Below, one piece after another: positions 29,401-36,216 of a DNA stretch of 36,216 nt. How positions within the stretch are numbered: position 1 is the first letter of the stretch; each line of letters opens with the position of its first letter. Where the stretch lies: the IMG/VR virus record IMGVR_UViG_3300044624_003023, positions 1 through 36,216 of that record; one strand, written 5' to 3'. The notes under the pieces are model-generated. The model was not told the origin of the DNA and did no database searches. It worked only from the letters and a program-made list of their open reading frames with translations. The DNA is from a virus. The position numbers and the translations under genes are program-made.

Positions 29401-32239
29401 AAGAAACTTCACTATTACAATTGATGGTGCAGTCAGCGGGCAAGCTACAATTACTAGATTACGTGATGTAACATTAACCACAAACAATATTAACAACTAC
29501 ATATCAGGACTTGATGTTTATAGCGATGTAAACAAAGTAAACGTATCTAAGATAAACGAAATTAGTTTTGACTTAAATCAATTTATTGTTACAGCAGATG
29601 ATAACAGAACAAATATTTCTATTGGAAATATATTAAATCCACAAGATATCAGAGACATTATTGGTGATACTGTTACTGGTACTGAACGTGATGTTGACTT
29701 AAGTACAATTACTGAAACTGGTATTATTGTAACATATGACAGAGATAACAACACATTAAGTGTAGCACCTCGTAATTTCACAATTACAATTAATGGAGCG
29801 GTGAGCGGCAGTGCTACTATTAGTCGCTTGAGAGATGTAACACTTACTACCAATAACATCAATAATTACATATCAGGTATTGATGTTTACAGTGATGTTA
29901 ATAAAGTTAACGTATCTAAGATAAACGAAATTAGTTTTGATCTAAATCAATTTATTGTTACAGCAGATGATAATAGAACAAGTATTTCTATAGGCGATAT
30001 CTTAAATCCACAAGATATTAGAGATATTATTGGCAATACTATTAGTGGTACTGAACGTGATGTTGACTTAAGCACAATTACCGAAACAGGTATTATTGTA
30101 ACATATGACAGAGACAATAACACATTAAGTGTAGCACCTCGTAATTTCACAATTACAATTGATGGAGCAGTAAGCGGTAGTGCTACTGTCTCACGTTTGG
30201 GCGACGTAACACTTACAACAAATAATATTAACAACTACATATCAGGGCTCGATGTTTATAGCGATGTAAACAAAGTCAATATTGAAAAAATTACTAACTT
30301 AAAATTCAATATGGACGATTTTATAGTACAAGCTAGTCAAAATCAAGCTACACTATCTTTAAAGAATATTTTAAGCACGTCAGACGTAAAAGACATTATT
30401 GGTAATACTATTTTAGGAACAGAAAACTCTTCTGACTTAAGTTCTCTTACTGAAACTGGTATAATTGTAAGTTATAATACAGACAATCAAAGTTTAAGTA
30501 TTGCTCCAAGAAACTTTACTATTACTTTAGAAGGTGCGGTTACTGGTAGTGCTACAATACGTAAATTGAGAGATGTTGTACTAACAACTTATAACACTAA
30601 CAATTACATATCAGGACTAGATTTATTCGAAGGTTCAAATAAATCGAATATATCCAAGATTACTGAGTTAGAATTTGATGAAGTTAATTTTGATGTTAAC
30701 GCTACTAATCAAAGAACAGTTGTTACATTAAAGAATCAATTATCAACTACTGACATAAGAAATATAATTGGGCAAACTGTTACTGGAACAGAAATGAGTG
30801 CTGACTTAAGCACTCTTACTGAAACAGGTATTATTGTAAGTTATAGCAAAGCAAATGGTACATTAAGTATAGCTCCACGTAATTTTACTATTAATTTAAC
30901 CGGAGCAGTTACAGGTAGTACTACAATTACTAGACTAGGTGATGCTACTATTAATGTTTTAAACAGCAATAATTATATTTCTGGTCTAGACATTTACGAT
31001 GGTGTAGATAAAAAGAACATTACACCTATTAAGTCTATTGTTTTTGACCCAGCACAGTTTACTATTACAACAGATGGTACAGCAGCTAACGTTCAATTTA
31101 ACAACCCAATTGATAGCCAAGCGGTTAGAGATATTATTGGAACAACTGTATTAGGTGAATCTCGAGATCCTGTTACCGGAAGAGTAAGCGAAACAGGCAT
31201 TTTAATAACTTATGATTCTGATAACAATACATTAAGTGTAGCACCACAAGATTTCTCTATTACATTAATTGGTGATGTAAGCGGTACTGCAACTATTAGT
31301 AAATTACGTAGTGCAACAATACAAACTACTACTACTGCTATTAAAGGTCTAGGTATATCATCAAATAGTGTTCCTTTTGATAGCGGAGTTAAAAATCTTA
31401 ACTTTAGTTCAAACTTTACTTTAACTCGCGATGCTTCCACAAATACACTTGCTGTTGATGTTTCTAATTTACTTAATACAAACCAAGTATTATCGATTGT
31501 TGGAGGAGCATTAACTGGTAGTCAAAATGGTATAGCAGTAGGTTATAACAGCAATGAAAGACAATTTAGCTATAATTTAGCAAACTTAGAAGTAAACCTA
31601 CAAGGTGCTATTAACGGTGCTGCTACATTAGAATATTCAGGAACAGGCACACAAACACTTAACATTGTAACTGAAATTGGTGAAATTGGTTCAGGACTTG
31701 ATGTTAAGGATGAGGGTGAAACAAAAGGCACAAGCGTTACAGCTATTAACTTCGTTGGCGGTGGCGTCACTACTGCTGTTAGCATGGATGGTTCTATTGC
31801 TACAGTAAGCATTCCAAACAGCCCAGCCGCAGAAAAATTCTTGCTTATTGATAACGGTAGCGCCAACGTTCCAAACGCAAGAAGGCTTGTTGCAGGTACA
31901 GGTATCGTACTTTCAGACAGCGGCGCAGGTGATGATTTTGTTATCAGTGCCAGCGGCGGCGAAGTACTTGGCAAAGTTCAAATTACATATGATGGCGATA
32001 TTGTTGATGAAGTCCCAACTGTAAACTTTATTGATAGCCAACAAGTATTTTTTGACGTTACAAGCGACGGATCAACAAATAAAGTTAATGTAACAGCGTA
32101 TAGCTTGTTAAACGGTTGGTATAGGAAGACTCAAATAAACAATGGCACGTTGACGGATAAATATGGTAATAGCTTAGATATGGGACCAATTATTGGTGGC
32201 ATTATCGAAAATCAAATTAACCTTGGGGATATAGCATGA
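26402..32239 (+). CDS. Repeat-built tail-fibre-like protein 1 (1945 residues)
   Basis: The N-terminus (LRKDTLTPLSYEQMDGNFEF) contains the P-L-S/T-x-x-x-x-D-x-N-F motif often found at the virion-binding end of phage fibres. Residues about 220-1700 are a tandem array of 123-residue units (see the repeat entry). Each unit has VRDIIG, then TETGIIVTYD, NNTLSVAPRNFTIT, GAVSGSATISRLRDVTL, NNYISGLDVYSDVNKVN and a closing KITELSFDLNQF segment. The C-terminal 250 residues differ: NARRLVAGTGIVLSDSGAG (about 1819), then a Gly-rich end. No peptidase, chaperone or catalytic motif was seen. The composition (Asn/Thr/Ile/Asp-rich, almost no Cys) suits a trimeric beta fibre shaft. A ribosome site AAAGGA and a late box lie upstream. 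The gene overlaps the next one (ATGA), so both are translated as a pair. Confidence 0.8.
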   Translation: MTLVLRKDTLTPLSYEQMDGNFEFLQTEITQLQSGLGISPEYIRGLFSGGPGITYNSATGEIEFTGGSSVVTSINGQTGAVTLTGADLDITTSEINEGINKYFTATRAWDAVNDKINVAPGLTKTYNVNGFTIAPRNFNIALVGDVVGSARVTELNDIVIDTSLFGITIDASNVTVTEGVIVRSPPTVPGTRRFTGLDFDPADFLVTDAGSFAKITSRQNDSAVIEIVGNAMSGAVFGDVTETESGISVTFDPENGSIRISPRDFTIRLTGAVTGEATVSRLRDVTINTINSNGYIKGIDAYSDVNKVNIEPLTEVQFDVNAFTINAINKRLFISPKNALSPQDVRDIIGNTVQGTEQDVDLSTITETGIIVTYDRDNNTLSVAPRNFTITLDGAVGGSVTISRLQDATLVATNINEYISGLDMYSDVNQVNTKKITEVQFGLNAFDITSVGNRAFIDLKNALTPQDVRDIIGNTVQGTEQDVDLSTITETGIIVTYDRDNNTLSVAPRNFTITLAGAVSGSATISRLQDVTLTTNNINNYIAGLDVFSDVNQVNTSKITEIQFDTNDFGVSSVDDRAYLRIKNALSPQDVRDIIGNTVQGTEQDVDLSTITETGIIVTYDRDNNTLSVAPRNFTITIDGAVSGQATISRLQDVTLTTNNINNYIAGLDVFSDVNKVNVNKITEFSFNLDQFAVTANNNRANIELAGILSPQDIRDIIGDTVSGTERDVDLSTLTETGIIVTYDRSNNTLSVAPRNFTITIDGAVSGQATITRLRDVTLTTNNINNYISGLDVYSDVNKVNSNKITELSFDLNQFIVTASNNRTNISIGDILNPQDIRDIIGDTVSGTERDVDLSTLTETGIIVTYDRDNNTLSVAPRNFTITIDGAVSGSATITRLRDVTLTTNNINNYISGLDVYSDVNKVNSNKITELSFDLNQFIVTASNNRTNVALTGILNSQDIRDIIGDTVTGTERDVDLSTLTETGIIVTYDRDNNTLSVAPRNFTITIDGAVSGQATITRLRDVTLTTNNINNYISGLDVYSDVNKVNVSKINEISFDLNQFIVTADDNRTNISIGNILNPQDIRDIIGDTVTGTERDVDLSTITETGIIVTYDRDNNTLSVAPRNFTITINGAVSGSATISRLRDVTLTTNNINNYISGIDVYSDVNKVNVSKINEISFDLNQFIVTADDNRTSISIGDILNPQDIRDIIGNTISGTERDVDLSTITETGIIVTYDRDNNTLSVAPRNFTITIDGAVSGSATVSRLGDVTLTTNNINNYISGLDVYSDVNKVNIEKITNLKFNMDDFIVQASQNQATLSLKNILSTSDVKDIIGNTILGTENSSDLSSLTETGIIVSYNTDNQSLSIAPRNFTITLEGAVTGSATIRKLRDVVLTTYNTNNYISGLDLFEGSNKSNISKITELEFDEVNFDVNATNQRTVVTLKNQLSTTDIRNIIGQTVTGTEMSADLSTLTETGIIVSYSKANGTLSIAPRNFTINLTGAVTGSTTITRLGDATINVLNSNNYISGLDIYDGVDKKNITPIKSIVFDPAQFTITTDGTAANVQFNNPIDSQAVRDIIGTTVLGESRDPVTGRVSETGILITYDSDNNTLSVAPQDFSITLIGDVSGTATISKLRSATIQTTTTAIKGLGISSNSVPFDSGVKNLNFSSNFTLTRDASTNTLAVDVSNLLNTNQVLSIVGGALTGSQNGIAVGYNSNERQFSYNLANLEVNLQGAINGAATLEYSGTGTQTLNIVTEIGEIGSGLDVKDEGETKGTSVTAINFVGGGVTTAVSMDGSIATVSIPNSPAAEKFLLIDNGSANVPNARRLVAGTGIVLSDSGAGDDFVISASGGEVLGKVQITYDGDIVDEVPTVNFIDSQQVFFDVTSDGSTNKVNVTAYSLLNGWYRKTQINNGTLTDKYGNSLDMGPIIGGIIENQINLGDIA
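27068..31483 (+). repeat. Tandem array of 369-bp coding repeats in fibre 1
   Basis: Using the codon before V-x-D-I-I-G as anchor, units start at 27068, 27431, 27800, 28169, 28538, 28907, 29276, 29645, 30014, 30383, 30752, 31121 and, degenerate, 31484. Ten successive intervals (27431 to 31121) are exactly 369 bp (123 codons); the two flanking ones are 363 bp. Units 2-9 are the most alike; those from 30383 diverge. A further degenerate half unit with APRNFNIALVGDVVG lies upstream near 26795. Nearly identical DNA stretches occur between neighbours, for example 28787-28876 and 29156-29245. Confidence 0.95.
32156..32163 (+). promoter_or_regulatory. Possible late promoter box inside the end of fibre 1
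   Basis: GATAAATA lies 72 bases before the fibre 2 ATG, within the coding sequence of fibre 1 (as Asp-Lys-Tyr). It could give fibre 2 its own late transcript, but the long leader is unlike the other late boxes and the match may be chance. Confidence 0.25.
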
Positions 32240-35200
32240 GCAGTGAATTAAGACTACGCAGAGGTACAGATACTCAGCATGACAGCTTTACAGGTGCAGA
32301 AGCTGAAGTAACAGTGAATACAACTAATAAAAGTGTTCACGTACATGATGGCACAACAACAGGTGGGTTTGAACTTGCTCGTTCAGACTTAAACAACGTT
32401 GATGATGCAGTATTTGCTGCTAAAGCAGCTTCTGCTGGTATTAGTGGCGGCGGCGATTTTATTAGTACGATTACTGGGATAACAAAAGCAAATCCTGCTG
32501 TAGTTACTGTTTCAACAAGCCACGGTTATGTTGATGGGCAACAAGTAACAATTACTGGCGTTGGCGGCATGACCCAAGTTAACGGAATAACTTTTTATGT
32601 TAATGTATTAACTGCTACAACATTTTCTCTTTATTCTGATATTGCTCTAACAACTACAGTTAACAGCACTAGTTATACAACATATACAAGTGGTGGCGAA
32701 GCTGCAGGTAGCGTAAGTGCTGGTGCCCCAATCAGTGCAAGCTATGTAACAATTAATGCTGAATCTGGCATGCCAAATGAACGTAGATTACAAGCTGGCA
32801 CAGGTTTAACTTTAACTGACGGCGGAGCAGGTGGTGCAGTTTCTCTTGCTGCTAACTTAGCTGCTACTGCCCCAAGCAATTTAGGTAGCGCAAACGCAGG
32901 TGTAAGCAATGTAATAGCTAGAGCAGATCACGTACACGCTATGCCAATTGCTTCAGATGTTGGTGCAGTTCCTACTGCACGTACTGTTTCCGCTGGTACT
33001 GGTTTATCAGGCGGCGGAGCACTTAGCTCAAACATAACTCTAAGTTTAAATGCTAATTTACATATGTTAACTGACGTTACAATAGGCACACTTGCTAATG
33101 GTGACGTAATAATGTACAATGAAGCAACTGGAGTATTTGAAAATTCAAACACTTTTGCTAAAAGCTCAATTCTTTTAAACAACACTAACGTTGCTGTAAA
33201 TTCAATTACTAAATTTAACTTTATTGGTACTGGTTTATCAGCAACCGTAAACGGAACAGATGCAACTAGAATAGATTTAAACTTCACTGGCTTGTTAGAC
33301 GCCGAAGGTGTACAGGATATTGTTGGTGCTATGGTAGAAAGTAATACTGAAAACGGTATTGCTGTAACATACGATGATGCTAACGCTAAGATAAATTTTG
33401 ACGTAAATGACCCGGTTATCACATTAAGTGGCGATGTAACCGGAACCGCTACTATGACCAACTTAGGCAATGTTACTATTTCAACAACAATTGCTGCTAA
33501 TAGTGTGGCATTAGGTTCAGACACAACTGGTAACTATGTTGCTACAATTACGGGTGCAAACGGAATAAGTGTTACTGGAAGTGGAGTAGAAAGTGCTGCT
33601 ATTACACTTGAAATAAACCCAACTGAAGGCAACTTTGTTGAAGCTATGCAAGACCTAGTTGGTACTATGGTTTCTGGCAATAGCGAAAGCGGTATTGCGG
33701 TTACTTACAATGATACATTAGGTAAATTAGATTTCGCAGTTGGTAATCCTACTGTTACATTAAGTGGCGCTGTAACAGGCGCTGCTACTATTACTAACTT
33801 AGCAAATGCAACTATTACAACAAGTATAGCTGAAAATGCTGTAGCACTTGGTACAAATACAACTGGTAATTATGTTGCTACTGTAGCTGCTAATGCTACT
33901 TCTGGATATGGTGGTATAGTTGTAAGTGGTAGTGGTAGTGAAACTGCTGCTGTAACAATTGGTATCAATCCAGCTAACTCTGATTTTATTGAAGGCGTGC
34001 AAGATATTGTAGGCGGTATGGTAGAAAGTAATACTGAAAATGGTATCGCTGTAACATATGATGACAATACAGGCAAATTAAATTTTGATGTTGCTGATCC
34101 AGTAATTACTGTTTCAGGTGCAGTCTCTGGTAGTGCTACTATGACCAACTTAGGCAATGTTACTATTACAGTAACACAAGCTAACGATAGTGTAGCACTA
34201 GGCACAAATACAACTGGTAACTATGTTGCTACTGTTGCTGCTAATGCTACTACTGGATTTGGTGGTATAACAGTAAGCGGAAGCGGAAGCGAAACTGCTG
34301 CTGTAGTAATTGGTATCAATCCAGCTAACACTGATTTCATTGAAGGCATTCAAGATATCGTTGGCGGTATGGTTGAAACAAACACCGAATCAGGTATTTC
34401 TGTAACATACGATGATCTTAATGGAAAATTAAATTTTGATGTTGCTGATCCAGTAATCACACTTAGTGGCGATGTAACTGGTAGTGCTACAATGACTAAT
34501 TTAGGCAACGTAACAATTGCTGCTACGATTGCTGCCAATAGTGTAGCATTGGGTACTGACACAACCGGTAACTACATTGCTACTGTTGCTGCCAATGCCA
34601 CTGCTGGATATGGTGGTATAGTTGTAAGTGGAAGTGGTAGTGAAACTGCTGCTGTAACAATTGGTATTGATCCAGCCAATGCTGACTTCATTGAAGGCGT
34701 ACAAGATGCTGTAGGTGGCATGGTTACTGGTAATACTGAGAATGGTATTGCCGTAACATATGATGACGCAACAGGTAAGTTAAATTTTGATGTGGCAGAT
34801 CCAGTAATCACACTTAGTGGTGATGTAACTGGTAGTGCTACAATGACTAATTTAGGTAACGTTACAATTACCACTACAATTGCTGCTAATAGTATTGAAC
34901 TTGGCACTGACACAACCGGTAACTATGTTGCCACAATTACTGCTGGATCAGGTATAACTATAGCAAATGCTGGCGTTGAAAACGCTAACGTTACTATATC
35001 TGTTAATCCAAGTGAAGCGGGACTACTAGAAGCTTTACAAGATGTTGTTGGTGGTATGGTTGAAACAAATACCGAATCAGGTATTTCTGTAACTTACAAT
35101 GATGCTACAGGTAAACTTGACTTTGACGTTGCTGATCCAGTTATCACTCTTAGTGGTGATGTAACTGGTAGTGGAACATTAACTAACTTGAGTAACCTTA

Positions 35201-36216
35201 CTATTACCACTACAATTGCTGCTAATAGTGTAGCATTGGGTACTGACACAACCGGCAATTATGTTGCTACTGTTGCTGCAAATGCTACTACTGGGTATGG
35301 TGGTATAACAATAAGTGGTAGTGGTAGTGAAACTGCTGCTGTTACAATTGGTATTGATCCAGCCAATGCTGACTTTATTGAAAATATTCAAGACATTGTT
35401 GGCGGTATGGTAGCAACTAATACTGAGAACGGTATTGCAGTAACTTATAATGATACTACAGGTAAACTTGATTTTGACGTTGCAGATCCAGTAATCACAC
35501 TTAGTGGTGATGTAACTGGTAGTGCCACAATGACCAACTTAGGTAACGTTACTATTACTGCTACTATTGCTGCTAATAGCGTAGCACTTGGAACAGACAC
35601 AACCGGCAATTATGTAGCGACTATAGCTGCTAACGCTACTACTGGATATGGTGGTATAACAATAAGCGGAAGCGGCAGCGAAAATGCTGCTGTTACAATT
35701 GGTATTGATCCATCAAACGCAGATTTTATTGAAAACATGCAAGATTTAATTGGTGGTATGGTTTCTACCAACACTGAAAATGGTATTGCAGTTACATATA
35801 ATGATTCTACTAATAAACTAGATTTTGACGTTGGTGATTTTACAATCACACTAACTGGTGATGTAACTGGCGTTGGCACAGTTACTAACTTAGCTAACGT
35901 AAGTTTTGCAACTACTATTCAACCAAATAGCGTTGAACTTGGTACTGATACTACCGGTAACTACATTGCTACAATAGCAGCAAATGCAACTACTGGGTAT
36001 GGTGGTATAGTTGTAAGTGGAAGTGGTAGTGAAACTGCTGCTGTTATAATTGGTATCAATCCAGCTAACGCTGACTTTATTGAAGGTATTCAAGACATTG
36101 TAGGTGGTATGGTTGAAACAAATACCGAATCAGGTATTTCTGTAACTTACAATGATACAACAAATAAATTAAACTTAGATGTGGCTGATCCAGTAATCAC
36201 ACTTAGTGGAGATGTA
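32236..36216 (+). CDS. Repeat-built tail-fibre-like protein 2 (at least 1327 residues, open at window end)
   Basis: Starts at an ATG overlapping the previous stop (ATGA), with GGGGA (32225-32229) as ribosome site, and stays open to the last base. The N-terminus (SELRLRRGTDTQHDSFTGAE, then HVHDGTTTGGFELA) is the fibre head module also found in Mtd-type receptor-binding proteins and in many marine phage fibres. Residues about 76-135 hold a beta module with HGYVDGQQVTITGVGGM resembling the E1_FCCH-like domains of virion proteins. Residues about 178-195 (NERRLQAGTGLTLTDGG) match a block near the C-terminus of fibre 1. From about residue 357 an array of 117- or 112-residue units begins, with VQDIVGGMV, ENGIAVTYDD, ITLSGDVTGSATMTNLGNV and LGTDTTGNYVATVAANA. 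The receptor-binding tip is outside the window. Confidence 0.85.
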   Translation, partial: MSSELRLRRGTDTQHDSFTGAEAEVTVNTTNKSVHVHDGTTTGGFELARSDLNNVDDAVFAAKAASAGISGGGDFISTITGITKANPAVVTVSTSHGYVDGQQVTITGVGGMTQVNGITFYVNVLTATTFSLYSDIALTTTVNSTSYTTYTSGGEAAGSVSAGAPISASYVTINAESGMPNERRLQAGTGLTLTDGGAGGAVSLAANLAATAPSNLGSANAGVSNVIARADHVHAMPIASDVGAVPTARTVSAGTGLSGGGALSSNITLSLNANLHMLTDVTIGTLANGDVIMYNEATGVFENSNTFAKSSILLNNTNVAVNSITKFNFIGTGLSATVNGTDATRIDLNFTGLLDAEGVQDIVGAMVESNTENGIAVTYDDANAKINFDVNDPVITLSGDVTGTATMTNLGNVTISTTIAANSVALGSDTTGNYVATITGANGISVTGSGVESAAITLEINPTEGNFVEAMQDLVGTMVSGNSESGIAVTYNDTLGKLDFAVGNPTVTLSGAVTGAATITNLANATITTSIAENAVALGTNTTGNYVATVAANATSGYGGIVVSGSGSETAAVTIGINPANSDFIEGVQDIVGGMVESNTENGIAVTYDDNTGKLNFDVADPVITVSGAVSGSATMTNLGNVTITVTQANDSVALGTNTTGNYVATVAANATTGFGGITVSGSGSETAAVVIGINPANTDFIEGIQDIVGGMVETNTESGISVTYDDLNGKLNFDVADPVITLSGDVTGSATMTNLGNVTIAATIAANSVALGTDTTGNYIATVAANATAGYGGIVVSGSGSETAAVTIGIDPANADFIEGVQDAVGGMVTGNTENGIAVTYDDATGKLNFDVADPVITLSGDVTGSATMTNLGNVTITTTIAANSIELGTDTTGNYVATITAGSGITIANAGVENANVTISVNPSEAGLLEALQDVVGGMVETNTESGISVTYNDATGKLDFDVADPVITLSGDVTGSGTLTNLSNLTITTTIAANSVALGTDTTGNYVATVAANATTGYGGITISGSGSETAAVTIGIDPANADFIENIQDIVGGMVATNTENGIAVTYNDTTGKLDFDVADPVITLSGDVTGSATMTNLGNVTITATIAANSVALGTDTTGNYVATIAANATTGYGGITISGSGSENAAVTIGIDPSNADFIENMQDLIGGMVSTNTENGIAVTYNDSTNKLDFDVGDFTITLTGDVTGVGTVTNLANVSFATTIQPNSVELGTDTTGNYIATIAANATTGYGGIVVSGSGSETAAVIIGINPANADFIEGIQDIVGGMVETNTESGISVTYNDTTNKLNLDVADPVITLSGDV
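33304..36216 (+). repeat. Tandem array of 351/336-bp coding repeats in fibre 2
   Basis: Taking the Glu codon of E-G-x-Q-D as anchor, units start at 33304, 33640, 33991, 34342, 34693, 35029, 35380, 35731 and 36082. Intervals are 336, 351, 351, 351, 336, 351, 351 and 351 bp. The two short units lack five codons in the second half, where NATTGYGGI is replaced by a shorter segment ending in a GVE-type turn. The array continues past the window. Confidence 0.95.

Noticed and set aside
27304-30234. Minus-strand open frames behind the fibre 1 array
   Set aside because: The same peptide (KVIVKFLGATLNVLLSLS and variants) reappears in each unit as a mirror of the plus-strand repeat, with no ribosome site or promoter.
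27068-31483. Regular direct repeats considered as a CRISPR array
   Set aside because: The period is 369 bp, there are no short repeats with unique spacers, and the entire stretch is one open reading frame.
32928-36093. Series of long minus-strand open frames behind the fibre 2 repeats (up to 198 codons)
   Set aside because: They recur with the repeat period, have skewed Ser/Thr/Val/Ile or Cys/Tyr/Ser compositions and lie opposite a continuous plus-strand frame. They are shadows of the repeated coding sequence.
32236-36216. Fibre 2 considered as an Mtd-type variable protein of a diversity-generating retroelement
   Set aside because: Only the N-terminal head resembles Mtd-like fibres. No C-type lectin end, template repeat or reverse transcriptase is visible in the window.

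Overview
The window looks like part of a T4-type (contractile-tailed) marine myovirus genome, resembling cyanophage or pelagiphage relatives. It is AT-rich throughout and tightly packed. Its baseplate genes are recognisable as T4-like, while the downstream fibre genes carry N-terminal and repeat modules typical of marine phages. The host cannot be read from the sequence. There is no integrase, tRNA gene, insertion sequence or CRISPR array, and no stretch over 300 bases without a gene.

Region 1 (1-1057, minus strand): the start of a gp47-like recombination nuclease (cut by the window edge) and a gp55-like late sigma factor, both read leftwards. Sigma70-type promoter matches lie in front of each. 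A perfect inverted repeat (1024-1047) between gp55 and the rightward late genes holds two back-to-back late-promoter-like motifs.

Region 2 (1058-12009, plus strand): the baseplate assembly genes in the order gp48/54-like tube initiator, gp53-like wedge, a putative hub protein, gp5-like spike, gp25 wedge, gp6 wedge. The gp5-like spike lacks the T4 internal lysozyme and instead ends in a SleB-like cell-wall hydrolase domain. One small antisense gene (7920-8108) sits between gp5 and gp25, with its own sigma70-like promoter.

Region 3 (12013-26376): one unbroken 14.4-kb gene for a 4787-residue virion protein at the gp7 position. It carries a seven-bladed FG-GAP propeller, repeated small beta modules and CBM5/12-like motifs.

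Region 4 (26402-36216): two tail-fibre-like genes in tandem. The first (1945 residues) has an array with an exact 369-bp period; the second (open at the window end, at least 1327 residues) has a 351/336-bp array. Half of the repeat unit is homologous between the two fibres and the other half is different.

Reading the layout together: minus-strand genes have sigma70-like promoters (early or middle class), while plus-strand virion genes are preceded by NATAAATA boxes, the late-promoter type read by gp55. The window therefore encodes the late sigma factor beside several of its apparent targets. Function names rest on family recognition by eye; no database search was possible.
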